This document shows positions 1 through 7,755 of a stretch of 64,000 nucleotides of DNA, one piece after another. A model generated the notes under the pieces. The model had not been told where the DNA came from, did no database searches, and worked only from the letters and a program-made list of their open reading frames with translations. Position numbers and translations under genes: made by a program. The stretch covers positions 1 through 64,000 of the forward strand of contig CALWMN010000014.1 in assembly GCA_944381935.1 (NCBI GenBank), written 5' to 3'. The stretch is from an uncultured Mediterraneibacter sp. GTDB taxonomy: Bacteria > Bacillota > Clostridia > Lachnospirales > Lachnospiraceae. Positions within the stretch are counted from its first letter, which is position 1, and each line of letters starts with the position of its first letter.

Positions 1-443
1 GCCAGAAGATTTGACAGGATGCCCCAAAACCACAGAGTTACCACCATTGCCACTAAAAATATGAAAAACATCTGAAGTTCTGATTCTGTGCTTTGTCCAG
101 CTTTATAAAGGGACTGCGGATGTTGAAAGACATAAAACATACCGTAACCAATAGCGCTCAATGTAAAAAGGGCAATCTCTTGTACCACCATCCGCATCCC
201 AATGGAAGAAAGACGTCTTTTCATGGGACATAAACGGTGTATCTCTGATCGCTTGGAGGTAATTTCCTGTGTATATGTGTCCGCACAGAAAACCATAGCA
301 AGTATGGCCATGGGCGCTTCCATTGCAACACCAATTTCATAAGAAAAAATGATACCACGGATCAGACTTAATATCACAATAAAGCTGAAAGCATATGCAA
401 GCTTATATGCCGGGAGACTGATCTTTCTTTCTGTCATTATCAT
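1..443 (-). CDS. ABC-2 type membrane protein, 3' part outside the window
   Basis: Reading the minus strand from an ATG at 443 gives an open frame of about 147 codons that runs off the left edge. It begins MIMTERKISLPAYKLAYAF and contains at least four hydrophobic segments, as in permease-type ABC-2 membrane proteins. Its start overlaps the stop of the upstream permease gene by four bases (ATGA), so the two are translationally coupled and probably form a two-subunit membrane component. An alternative ATG lies two codons downstream. The ATPase subunit is not visible and may lie beyond the edge. No catalytic motif can be read, so the family call rests on hydrophobicity and context only. Confidence 0.6.
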   Translation of the reverse strand, partial: MIMTERKISLPAYKLAYAFSFIVILSLIRGIIFSYEIGVAMEAPMAILAMVFCADTYTQEITSKRSEIHRLCPMKRRLSSIGMRMVVQEIALFTLSAIGYGMFYVFQHPQSLYKAGQSTESELQMFFIFLVAMVVTLWFWGILSNLL

Positions 444-1513
444 ATTCTTCGCCTCCTCCAAAGCTGTATTCCAATGAGAATGATTCCTGCAGAAGCAATC
501 AGCAGACAGATCTGGTTTACCATTGCCATCGGCGGCGGAGTCACATCAAAAAACATCCCTGGAAAACGAACCATAATCGCCAGCGGCCGCCCGTAGTATC
601 CGTAAACACCTTCCGCATTTTGGCTTCCCATATTGGAGTAAATCATATACAGGAATAAAAGGGGAACCGCAGGAAGCGGATTTTTAAACAAAAGGGCTAC
701 GATAGTATATACACATACAATCATCAGCATATTCGGCAAAATATACTGGCAGGTTGCCAGGAGAAAGTCAGTCAGTCGTATCTCAAAGTCGTTACCGCTG
801 GTACAGATCATGCAGGCTGCCCAGAATACCAGATTTAATATTGCGAGGATTATGAGACTGATCAGGAAGCCTCCTGCAACTTTTCCGATGACATACTGTG
901 TAGCACTGATGGGTTTTGTATGCAACAATTCATAGGTATTCTTTCTCATGTCCTGCATAAAGAGAACGGCAAGCAGAATCGTTGCTGTAAAACCCATAAA
1001 CAGCCCTGCAAAATCTGCAAATTTTCTGGAAAAGTACCAGGAAAATGGATGTTCTTCCAGTTCTTCCTTAATATAAGCATTGATTTCATCCATTGTGCCT
1101 TTACGGTAAGCAGTATCTTCCCAGGTAAAATCAGCACTATGATAACCGTACTGCTCTTCTAAATAGTGACAAGCTTCTTTTATCTCCATCCCACTCATTT
1201 CTTGAATGACACCTGAAGCCTCCTCATTATTCATGCCAAAATCGGCAATCAGACTTTCTTGAATAATCTTTTCCCATAACGTCCTGTGTTCTTCTGTGGT
1301 TACAGGAATATACCCTTCAAAAGCTTCGCCTTTATAAACGGTCTCTGGATAGTCATTTTTCAGTTCATCTTCTGATGTGATGTAATGGATATTCAGATAT
1401 GGCTTCAACTGCTGAAAGACACCAAATATCACAACTACAAGGGCAATCCAGAACAGTGGTCTTTTCAGATAATTTAGGATTTCCCGCCGTATAATTGCTT
1501 TCATAAGCGTCAC
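440..1513 (-). CDS. ABC-2 family transporter permease
   Basis: A 357-residue membrane protein: one N-terminal transmembrane segment (about residues 18-35), a long hydrophilic, probably extracytoplasmic region (about 36-165), then roughly five transmembrane segments. This layout is typical of ABC-2 type permeases of antimicrobial peptide or lantibiotic exporter families. The motif LLHTKPISATQYVIGK after the large loop is the type of cytoplasmic coupling segment seen in such proteins. It follows a histidine kinase/response regulator pair on the same strand and overlaps the next membrane gene by four bases. Start ATG has an upstream GAGGTGA ribosome site. Substrate unknown. Confidence 0.75.
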   Translation of the reverse strand: MTLMKAIIRREILNYLKRPLFWIALVVVIFGVFQQLKPYLNIHYITSEDELKNDYPETVYKGEAFEGYIPVTTEEHRTLWEKIIQESLIADFGMNNEEASGVIQEMSGMEIKEACHYLEEQYGYHSADFTWEDTAYRKGTMDEINAYIKEELEEHPFSWYFSRKFADFAGLFMGFTATILLAVLFMQDMRKNTYELLHTKPISATQYVIGKVAGGFLISLIILAILNLVFWAACMICTSGNDFEIRLTDFLLATCQYILPNMLMIVCVYTIVALLFKNPLPAVPLLFLYMIYSNMGSQNAEGVYGYYGRPLAIMVRFPGMFFDVTPPPMAMVNQICLLIASAGIILIGIQLWRRRRI

Positions 1514-1572
1514 CTCTTTCTTTTTGTTGCTCTTATTGTAAATGCTAAATCACAACAAAAAGACAATGGCAG

Positions 1573-1601
1573 AAAAAAACCGGATCACTTATGCGATCCG
1601 G
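1573..1601 (-). terminator. Rho-independent terminator overlapping the kinase stop codon
   Basis: On the minus strand CCGGATC, an 8-base loop and GATCCGG are followed by a run of seven T. The left stem arm lies in the last codons of the histidine kinase gene, and the stop codon at 1589-1591 falls in the hairpin. It would separate the two-component genes from the permease genes, or attenuate read-through into them. Confidence 0.65.
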
Positions 1602-2776
1602 TGAAATACAGCGGTGACAATGGCCCCGCCTAATTTCTCATTTTCTAACAACAGTTTCCCGCCATGCTTCTCACAGTATAACCGGGCAAGATACATACCC
1701 ATTCCGGTGTGTGTCAGGCTGTCTTTGATGTTTTTTTGATGAAAAGCCCTAGTTATTTTTTCAGCATCCTCCTGAAATCCATTTCCGTCATCCTGTACGG
1801 AAATCGTCAGCAGTTCGGAAGTCAGAGATACTTTTATATCAATCTGCTCCCTGGAATATCGGATTGCGTTGGATAATAAATTCTCCAAAACCTCCATAAT
1901 CACTTCTTGATCCCCGCAGAATATTTCGTCTGTTTTACACACCGACAAATGGATCCTTTTTTCTTTCCCCAGAATATTCAACTCTCTTTGGATGTCTTTT
2001 TCAAGCTGTGCGTGAGAAATCTGTTCCGCTTTCAGTGTCCGGTGTTCCAGACTGTTCATTTTTTGCATGGAATCAATAAAGACATCCATGCGGCGTATTT
2101 GCTTTATGCCTTCCTGCAGCATTTCCACAGCCTTTTCCCTATCAATCGTTCCATCTGGTAAATAGTCGATCAACATTTCTTGATAACCTTTCAGAACAGA
2201 AAGCGGTGAGCGAATATCATGGGCGACTGCAGAGCGCAGTTCCCGCTCATCTTCAATCATACGCCAAAGCTTTCGGTTATTTTCTTCCAACTGCCCACGC
2301 ATACGGTCAAATTCATGGCACAGATGTCCCATCTCATCCCTGTTTTCGTAAGTGATCCGAAAATCCAGATCATTGTCCGCAATTCTCTGTGAGGCCATCT
2401 CCAATTCCTCAATGGGTTTTTTCAGTTTATTTCTATAAAAAAGAAATACGGAGAGACAACTGCCGACAACAGAGAATACCAATACGGAATAGGTCTGCAG
2501 GAAATCACAGACTTCAGATATGCCATGATCGATGCGGCTCATTTCGTAACTTTCCGGGCGGGGAATCTGCGCCATATAGCCTTCATTTTCCATTTCAACT
2601 GCCGCAAAATAGGTATCTTCATCCGTATATTTCCACCAGATCTGTTCCTGGATTTCAGAGGCTGCCCATGCAACATAGGCTGATAAAAGAAAACTTATAA
2701 GCAGGCTTAGAATTAAATACAACAGAATCGTCTTTCTGACAGAAAGATTTCTGACCTTATCCCTTATCTTGCCCAT
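1589..2776 (-). CDS. Sensor histidine kinase
   Basis: 395 residues. Two transmembrane segments (about 17-40 and 95-115) flank a short extracytoplasmic sensor of about 55 residues. A HAMP-like linker follows, then a HisKA dimerisation domain with the phospho-accepting histidine in AVAHDIRSPLSVL (about residue 188), then a HATPase_c domain with N box (ENLLSNAIRYS), G1 (DDGNGF) and G2 (GMGMYLA). All catalytic signatures are present. The gene starts 13 bases inside the end of the response regulator gene, so the pair is translationally coupled. The neighbouring permeases suggest a stress or peptide-responsive transporter circuit, but the signal cannot be read. Confidence 0.9.
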   Translation of the reverse strand: MGKIRDKVRNLSVRKTILLYLILSLLISFLLSAYVAWAASEIQEQIWWKYTDEDTYFAAVEMENEGYMAQIPRPESYEMSRIDHGISEVCDFLQTYSVLVFSVVGSCLSVFLFYRNKLKKPIEELEMASQRIADNDLDFRITYENRDEMGHLCHEFDRMRGQLEENNRKLWRMIEDERELRSAVAHDIRSPLSVLKGYQEMLIDYLPDGTIDREKAVEMLQEGIKQIRRMDVFIDSMQKMNSLEHRTLKAEQISHAQLEKDIQRELNILGKEKRIHLSVCKTDEIFCGDQEVIMEVLENLLSNAIRYSREQIDIKVSLTSELLTISVQDDGNGFQEDAEKITRAFHQKNIKDSLTHTGMGMYLARLYCEKHGGKLLLENEKLGGAIVTAVFHRIA

Positions 2777-3438
2777 CGGTATCCCATCCCCCAGACTGTT
2801 TCAATATATTCCGTATCTGTATGCTTCTGTAGTTTTTTCCGAATGCGCCGGATGAGTTCTGTGATTACCCGGCTGTCCCCATCTCCGTCGTATCCGCAGA
2901 CTTTCTCATAAATCCGTTCTTTTTCATAGACAGTCCCCGGATTCATCGAAAGAAATTCTATAATTCCATATTCAAGTTTTGTCAGTTCAATATCCTTTCC
3001 ACTGACTTGAACGGTTTTGGAAGAATAGTCAATAGACAGATCGCCCTGAAAGCGATATGAGGATTTTTTCTGATGGCGTTCTTCTCTTTTTAGGTGTGCG
3101 ATAATTCTGGCTTCCAGCTCTTTAAGGCTGAATGGTTTCAGAATGTAGTCATCGCCGCCCGACATAAGGCCGTTTACACGATCCTGCTCATCGGCTCTGG
3201 CAGTCAGGAACAGAATCGGACAGGATATTTTATCACGGATCCGCCGGCATACTTCAATGCCGTCAATCCTGGGCATATTAATATCCAGCAAAATAATATC
3301 CGGCTTCATTTCAACCATTTTCAGCGTTTCTGCCCCATCGGATGCTGTAAGTACCATGTAGTTTCTAAGTTCAAAGAAAGCCCGCAACATCTTAACCAGC
3401 TCTGCATCATCGTCTGCAATTAAAATTTTATAATCCAT
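2764..3438 (-). CDS. OmpR/PhoB-family response regulator
   Basis: 224 residues. The receiver domain has the acidic pocket near residues 9-11 (ADDD), the phospho-acceptor Asp at 52 in ILLDINMP, the conserved Thr in LFLTARAD and the Lys in ILKPFSLKEL. The C-terminal winged-helix domain ends in the usual ETVWGMGYRW signature. Ribosome site AAGGAGACTGAG precedes the ATG. It is the first gene of the minus-strand cluster and should control the downstream kinase and permease genes. Confidence 0.93.
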   Translation of the reverse strand: MDYKILIADDDAELVKMLRAFFELRNYMVLTASDGAETLKMVEMKPDIILLDINMPRIDGIEVCRRIRDKISCPILFLTARADEQDRVNGLMSGGDDYILKPFSLKELEARIIAHLKREERHQKKSSYRFQGDLSIDYSSKTVQVSGKDIELTKLEYGIIEFLSMNPGTVYEKERIYEKVCGYDGDGDSRVITELIRRIRKKLQKHTDTEYIETVWGMGYRWAR

Positions 3439-3627
3439 CTCAGTCTCCTTCTTGGCGATAATGATTCGGGCCCTGTGGGGTATCTAAATTCAAACTATAG
3501 TATCTCTACAGTGAAAAGGATATAGCAAAGTGAAAGTAAAATCAACAGTAATCATGGAGAATATAGAGATGCTGGTGACAGGAGTTTTTGGCAATGGTCC
3601 GAAAATTATTGAAGTTGTACCTGGATT

Positions 3628-3655
3628 CACCTGATTTTTTTAAATGCATACAATG
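3628..3655 (+). promoter_or_regulatory. Sigma-K-like promoter for dpaAB
   Basis: A cACc -35 element (3628-3631) is separated by 16 bases from GCATACAATG (3646-3655). The sigma-K consensus is mACm, about 16 bases, then gCATAnnnTA, so one position differs. The B. subtilis spoVF operon is transcribed in the mother cell by sigma K, which fits. The CATACAAT core also matches a sigma-E -10, but no sigma-E -35 is seen. Confidence 0.5.
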
Positions 3656-3678
3656 AAGAAAAAAAGGAAAATGACAGA

Positions 3679-4548
3679 TTGAGAGCAGATTCTTATAAGA
3701 TCGCTGTGATCGGTGGTGATAAGAGGCAGGCGTACCTGGCACGTATCTTTGCGAAGAAAGGATATGAGGTCTCTGTATATGGACTCTGTGAAAGATTACA
3801 TGATGAAAGAATACGGGAGGCGGCATCATTGAAAGAAGCTTTGCAAGAGGTGGGTGCTGCTGTAGGTCCTGTGCCCTTTATTCGGTCGGGGAAGATTACG
3901 GGAACTTATGAGGTCCTGGATATGAATATAGAAACGCTCTTTGGTAAGCTGCCAGAGAATGTATATTTTTTTGCAGGGAATATCCCAGGTGAGGTAAGAA
4001 GATATGCACAGGAAAAGGGAATCAGGGCATATGACGTGATGCAGGATGAGCTTGTGGCTGCAAGAAATGCCGTTGCCGCTGCAGAGGGGATGGTTGCTGA
4101 AGCAATCACAAGAAGCCCCGTCAACCTGACGAAGAGCCGGTGCCTGGTTCTTGGTTACGGCAGGTGTGGAAGCGTACTGACACGACTTTTGAAGGCTCTC
4201 CTTTGCAGGGTGCTTGTATCTGAAAAAGACAAGACAAGGGCTGCAGATGCATATGTGCTGGCGGACGGCATTGTGCCTGAAACTGAGCTGACGGATGCGG
4301 CAGGAGATGTTGATTTTATTTTTAATACAGTGCCTGAGAGGATCCTGTCAGAAGAGAGGCTCCGGCATGTGGGAAAAAACACATGGATCCTTGATATTGC
4401 GTCGGCGCCAGGCGGTGTGGATTACAGAGCTGCAGAGGATTTGTCCGTAAATGTCGTCCTGCTTCCCGGCCTTCCCGGCAGATATGCGCCTGCTTCTTCC
4501 GCTGAGATTCTTGCTGATTTTATAGAGAACCAGATCAGGCTGCGCTGA
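3679..4548 (+). CDS. dpaA: Dipicolinate synthase subunit A
   Basis: 289 residues, the usual length of SpoVFA/DpaA. An N-terminal domain opens with KIAVIGGDKRQAYLARIF, and a C-terminal Rossmann domain has the nucleotide-binding LVLGYGRCGSVLTRLL (about residues 155-170). DpaA with DpaB oxidises dihydrodipicolinate to dipicolinic acid in the mother cell; the product fills the spore core. The start is a TTG with an AAGGAAA ribosome site; no in-frame ATG precedes it, and the nearby upstream ATG is in another frame and stops at once. dpaB follows after 27 bases. Confidence 0.93.
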   Translation: MRADSYKIAVIGGDKRQAYLARIFAKKGYEVSVYGLCERLHDERIREAASLKEALQEVGAAVGPVPFIRSGKITGTYEVLDMNIETLFGKLPENVYFFAGNIPGEVRRYAQEKGIRAYDVMQDELVAARNAVAAAEGMVAEAITRSPVNLTKSRCLVLGYGRCGSVLTRLLKALLCRVLVSEKDKTRAADAYVLADGIVPETELTDAAGDVDFIFNTVPERILSEERLRHVGKNTWILDIASAPGGVDYRAAEDLSVNVVLLPGLPGRYAPASSAEILADFIENQIRLR

Positions 4549-4575
4549 ATCTGTCCCGGATAGAAGGAGTCGTTT

Positions 4576-5154
4576 ATGAAACTGAAAGGAAAAAAGATTG
4601 GCGTAGCGCTTACAGGATCGTTCTGTACTTATGAGAAGGCATTTGTACAGCTTAAGAAACTGAAAGAAGAGGGGGCAGAGATCGTGACGATTTTTTCCAA
4701 TGCCTCCCAGACGATAGACAGCCGTTTCGGCAGCCCGGAAGATTTTATGAAGGAAGCAGAAGAAATTACCGGGTCCCGCCCGCTGCTTACGATCAGCCAG
4801 GCAGAGCCGATCGGACCAAAGAGTCTTTTGGACCTGCTGATTATCCTTCCGTGTACCGGTAATACTGCTGCAAAACTGGCTAACGGCATTACGGATTCTC
4901 CGGCCCTTATGGCGGCAAAGGCACATTTGCGGAATGAAAAACCTCTGCTGATTTCTATATCTACAAACGATGCCCTGGGGATGAACATGAAAAATATCGG
5001 GATTCTGCTTAACGTAAAGCATATCTTTTTTGTCCCCTTCGGGCAGGATGACCCGGAGAAAAAACCAAATTCTATGACTGCAAGGACGAAGATGCTGATT
5101 CCGGCTGCAGAGGCAGCACTGGAGGAAAGGCAGTATCAGCCGGTAATCCAGTAA
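4576..5154 (+). CDS. dpaB: Dipicolinate synthase subunit B
   Basis: 192 residues, matching SpoVFB. It has the flavoprotein (HFCD-type) fold pattern: an N-terminal GVALTGSFCTYEKA loop, IFSNASQT, and PCTGNTAAKLANGITDSP in the middle. It is the partner of the upstream dpaA product in dipicolinic acid synthesis during sporulation. GAAGGAG lies a suitable distance before the ATG. The pair is followed, after 120 bases without a clear terminator, by an asparagine synthase gene, which may be read through. Confidence 0.93.
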   Translation: MKLKGKKIGVALTGSFCTYEKAFVQLKKLKEEGAEIVTIFSNASQTIDSRFGSPEDFMKEAEEITGSRPLLTISQAEPIGPKSLLDLLIILPCTGNTAAKLANGITDSPALMAAKAHLRNEKPLLISISTNDALGMNMKNIGILLNVKHIFFVPFGQDDPEKKPNSMTARTKMLIPAAEAALEERQYQPVIQ

Positions 5155-5274
5155 ACTGAAAAGCACCTGAAAGGGAAGGCCGGAGATGCCGGTGTGGCAG
5201 TGCGATCAGGGGGATTCAGGATGAAATTGCCATCGTAGAAAATCGGAGCATGTTTTGAAAAAGGAGAAGAAAAT

Positions 5275-7128
5275 ATGTGCGGAATTGCGGGATTTTACAG
5301 CAGCAGACACAGCTATACGCAGGAAGGCGAGCGGTGGCAGAAGGTTCTGGAAGGTATGAACCGCGCACAGAAGCGCCGTGGACCGGATGAAGAAGGAGTC
5401 TGCCTTAACGGTCACTGTGGACTTGCACACGTGAGGCTTTCTATCATCGATTTGAACAGGGGCAGGCAGCCGATGACGAGAAGCGTGGCAGGCAGAACCT
5501 GCACGGTCTCTTTTAACGGGGAAATCTACAATATGCCGCAGCTTAGAAAAGAGCTGGAGCGGGAAGGAGCGGTGTTCAAATCTGACAGCGATACAGAAGT
5601 AATCCTTCAGGGATATCTGCTGCATGGTGAAGAGTATGTGAGGAAGTTGAACGGGATTTTTGCCATTGCATTGTGGGATGCTCTGGAAGAAACGCTGTAT
5701 CTGTTCCGGGATCGGGTCGGTGTAAAGCCTCTGTTCTATACCCGGCAGGAAGATACGCTGGTGTTTGCCTCTGAACTAAAAGGAATATTCGCTTTTCCCG
5801 GAGTTCGTCCGGTTATCGACAGGGAAGGGTTATGCGAAATCTTTGCCCTTGGCCCGGCGAAAACATATGGAAAAGGAGTTTTCCGGGGAATATCGGAGGT
5901 GCTCCCCGGACATTATCTTGTCTGCCGGGAAAACTCAGTGAAGGATATTTGTTATTGGAAGCTGGAGAGCCGCCCACATGGGGACTCCTTTGAGAAAACA
6001 GTGGAGAAGACAGCATGGCTTGTCGAGGATTCTGTGAAAAAGCAGATGCTCTCGGATATCCCGATCAGTACATTCCTGTCAGGCGGGGTGGACAGCAGCC
6101 TTGTCACAGCAATCTGTGCTTCGGAGTTGAAAAAGCAGGGGAAGACCCTCAATACATTTTCTTTTGATTTTGCAGAAAATCAGAAGTATTTTAGGGCAAA
6201 TTCATTCCAGCCCAGCCAGGATAGGCCGTGGGTAGAAAAAATGGCGGCATACTGTGGAACAAATCACCGTTATCTGGAATGTGGCAATGCGGATTTGATC
6301 GAGAATCTTTTCCGGGCGGTGGATGCGAGAGATCTTCCATGTATGGCGGATGTAGAATCCTCCATGCTGTACTTTTGTTCAAAAGTGGTGGGATATAATA
6401 AGGTCACGCTGACAGGGGAATGTGCAGATGAGATATTCGGAGGCTATCCGTGGTTCCACAAGAAAGAAGCATTCGAGACAGCAGCTTTCCCCTGGTCGAA
6501 TGATATGGCGGCACGCCGGGCGCTGCTTAAGGAAGAGCTGATCCGGGAAGTGCCAATGGAAGAATATGCATCAGCAGCGTATGAAAAAACAGTGCGGGAG
6601 ACTCCGGTATGCAGCGAAGATACTTCGGAAGAACGGAGGCGCAGAGAAATTGCCTATCTGAATCTAAAGTGGTTCATGGCAACACTTCTTGACCGGATGG
6701 ACCGCACGAGCATGTATTCAGGACTGGAGGCCAGGGTTCCTCTGGCAGATCATCGTATTATAGAGTATGTGTGGAATGTGCCCTGGGAGATGAAGTGTCC
6801 GAATGGACTCGTGAAAGGGCTGCTGCGTAATGCCGGAAAAGGAAAACTTCCGGACGAAATACTCTTCCGCAGGAAAAGTCCTTATCCGAAGACCTATCAT
6901 CCGGAATACGAGAAGCGGCTTGGAAAAATGCTGCTTGAGGTTATGAATGATCCCGCTGCTCCGATCTGCGGCCTTATTGATGCAGAGAAGCTGAGGCGGT
7001 TTCTAGATACCCCGTCTGATTATGGACGCCCGTGGTATGGGCAGCTCATGGCAGGACCTCAGATGTTGGCTTACATGCTTCAGGTCAATTACTGGTTGGA
7101 AAAGTATCGTATTCAGATCATCCTTTGA
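5275..7128 (+). CDS. asnB: Asparagine synthase (glutamine-hydrolysing)
   Basis: 617 residues. After Met the protein starts with Cys2, the class-II glutamine amidotransferase nucleophile (MCGIAGFYSS), followed by GEIYNMPQL and SDTEVILQGY of the same domain (about residues 1-190). The synthetase half has the PP-loop SGGVDSSLVTA (about residue 268) and GECADEIFGGYPW. It converts aspartate, glutamine and ATP to asparagine. The start is fixed by the need for Cys2 and by an AAAGGAG site. It is the first of two asnB paralogues in the window; the other is at 58883-60763. Confidence 0.92.
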   Translation: MCGIAGFYSSRHSYTQEGERWQKVLEGMNRAQKRRGPDEEGVCLNGHCGLAHVRLSIIDLNRGRQPMTRSVAGRTCTVSFNGEIYNMPQLRKELEREGAVFKSDSDTEVILQGYLLHGEEYVRKLNGIFAIALWDALEETLYLFRDRVGVKPLFYTRQEDTLVFASELKGIFAFPGVRPVIDREGLCEIFALGPAKTYGKGVFRGISEVLPGHYLVCRENSVKDICYWKLESRPHGDSFEKTVEKTAWLVEDSVKKQMLSDIPISTFLSGGVDSSLVTAICASELKKQGKTLNTFSFDFAENQKYFRANSFQPSQDRPWVEKMAAYCGTNHRYLECGNADLIENLFRAVDARDLPCMADVESSMLYFCSKVVGYNKVTLTGECADEIFGGYPWFHKKEAFETAAFPWSNDMAARRALLKEELIREVPMEEYASAAYEKTVRETPVCSEDTSEERRRREIAYLNLKWFMATLLDRMDRTSMYSGLEARVPLADHRIIEYVWNVPWEMKCPNGLVKGLLRNAGKGKLPDEILFRRKSPYPKTYHPEYEKRLGKMLLEVMNDPAAPICGLIDAEKLRRFLDTPSDYGRPWYGQLMAGPQMLAYMLQVNYWLEKYRIQIIL

Positions 7129-7173
7129 TACTATAGTTGGCAAAAGAATACAGCATAATCCCATCTTTGACAG

Positions 7174-7335
7174 ATGAAAAGAAAAGTGGGTGCTGCAATC
7201 CTTGAAAACACCGGATATGCTACTGGACCATTCATGGAAGAAGTCCTTCCAAAAAGCCGGGAAGAAAAATACTATGATTACACCGATCTGAAGGAAATAG
7301 ACGAGGCAGCCGAGGAATATTTAATGGCGGCATGA
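7174..7335 (+). CDS. Small ORF of 53 codons, possible gene remnant
   Basis: An ATG-initiated frame encodes a 53-residue hydrophilic, acidic-ended peptide beginning MKRKVGAAILENTG and ending DEAAEEYLMAA. No good ribosome site precedes it. A short frame (TTG at 7136, LAKEYSIIPSLTDEKK) overlaps its start in another phase, so the stretch could be a frame-shifted relic of a longer gene. I do not recognise a family. It ends 23 bases before a terminator hairpin, which favours it having once been, or still being, a transcribed unit. Confidence 0.3.
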   Translation: MKRKVGAAILENTGYATGPFMEEVLPKSREEKYYDYTDLKEIDEAAEEYLMAA

Positions 7336-7358
7336 CAACAATATAAGGAAGAAATTAT

Positions 7359-7398
7359 AAAAAAGTACAGATGTACACTCGAACATTTGTACTTTTTT
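7359..7398 (+). terminator. Rho-independent terminator, possibly bidirectional
   Basis: AAAAAAGTACAGATGT pairs with ACATTTGTACTTTTTT across an 8-base loop: a 16-bp stem with one G-T pair, A-rich on the 5' side and ending in six T. It can act on either strand and closes the asnB/small-ORF unit. Confidence 0.75.
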
Positions 7399-7431
7399 GC
7401 TTTTCATCCTATATACTTTTATCATTATCTT

Positions 7432-7440
7432 TGCTATAAT
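7432..7440 (+). promoter_or_regulatory. Extended -10 promoter for the structured RNA
   Basis: TGCTATAAT is a perfect extended -10 (TGn plus TATAAT at 7435-7440). The -35 position (7412-7417, TATACT) is poor, as expected for extended -10 promoters. The predicted start, around 7446-7449, falls directly before the first stem of the candidate RNA. Confidence 0.55.
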
Positions 7441-7446
7441 GTCCGA

Positions 7447-7567
7447 AAAGGGCAGAGACAGATATATGCAAGGCAGACTGCCATGATTGCATGAACAGTC
7501 GGTATTTCATATATCTGACGAGCGAAGCGACCGAGGAGAACCGAAGGTTTTTCGAGGCGCTCTGCCT
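7447..7567 (+). ncRNA. Candidate structured RNA upstream of uvrB
   Basis: Several nested inverted repeats fit one fold. P1: GGGCAGAG (7450-7457) with CTCTGCCT (7560-7567). P2: AGATATATG (7460-7468) with CATATATCT (7508-7516). Inside P2: GACTG (7476-7480) with CAGTC (7496-7500), topped by CATG-ATTG-CATG (7482-7493). Between P2 and the closing arm: AACC-GAA-GGTT (7539-7549) and a purine-rich GAGCGAAGCGACCGAGGAG segment. GGCAGA at 7472-7477 could pair with the same TCTGCC arm, giving an alternative state. An extended -10 promoter ends about 10 bases before P1. There is no long ORF. I do not recognise it as a known riboswitch or 6S, SRP or tmRNA. It could be a free small RNA or a long uvrB leader. 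Confidence 0.45.
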
Positions 7568-7755
7568 GTTGGTGTTACTTCGTGTTATTTTGTCCTCAAA
7601 AAAGTTTTCCTAAAGGATACATTTTGAGATTTTCGTTACGAATGATTTTTCTGAGGGTGGCTGATCTTGAACGTATCAAAAGTCACAAAGGAGCACCCTC
7701 CGGGTATACCATCATGCCCTGAAAAGATGGGCAAAGCTAAGGAGAAGATTTTGCT
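7568..7755 (+). other. uvrB upstream region with inverted repeats
   Basis: No gene is seen. CTCAAAA (7595-7601) can pair with TTTTGAG (7622-7628), followed by ATTTT, a weak terminator candidate for the upstream RNA. GAGGGTG (7653-7659) pairs with CACCCTC (7694-7700), and TGCCC/TGGGCA form a small stem just before the uvrB ribosome site AAGGAGAAG. No convincing sigma-A promoter or SOS box was found here, so uvrB may be transcribed from the promoter at 7432. Confidence 0.35.

Noticed and set aside
7380-7396. SOS (LexA/DinR) box upstream of uvrB
   Set aside because: CGAACATTTGTACT departs from the consensus at about three places and lies in the stem of a terminator hairpin 370 bases from the gene.
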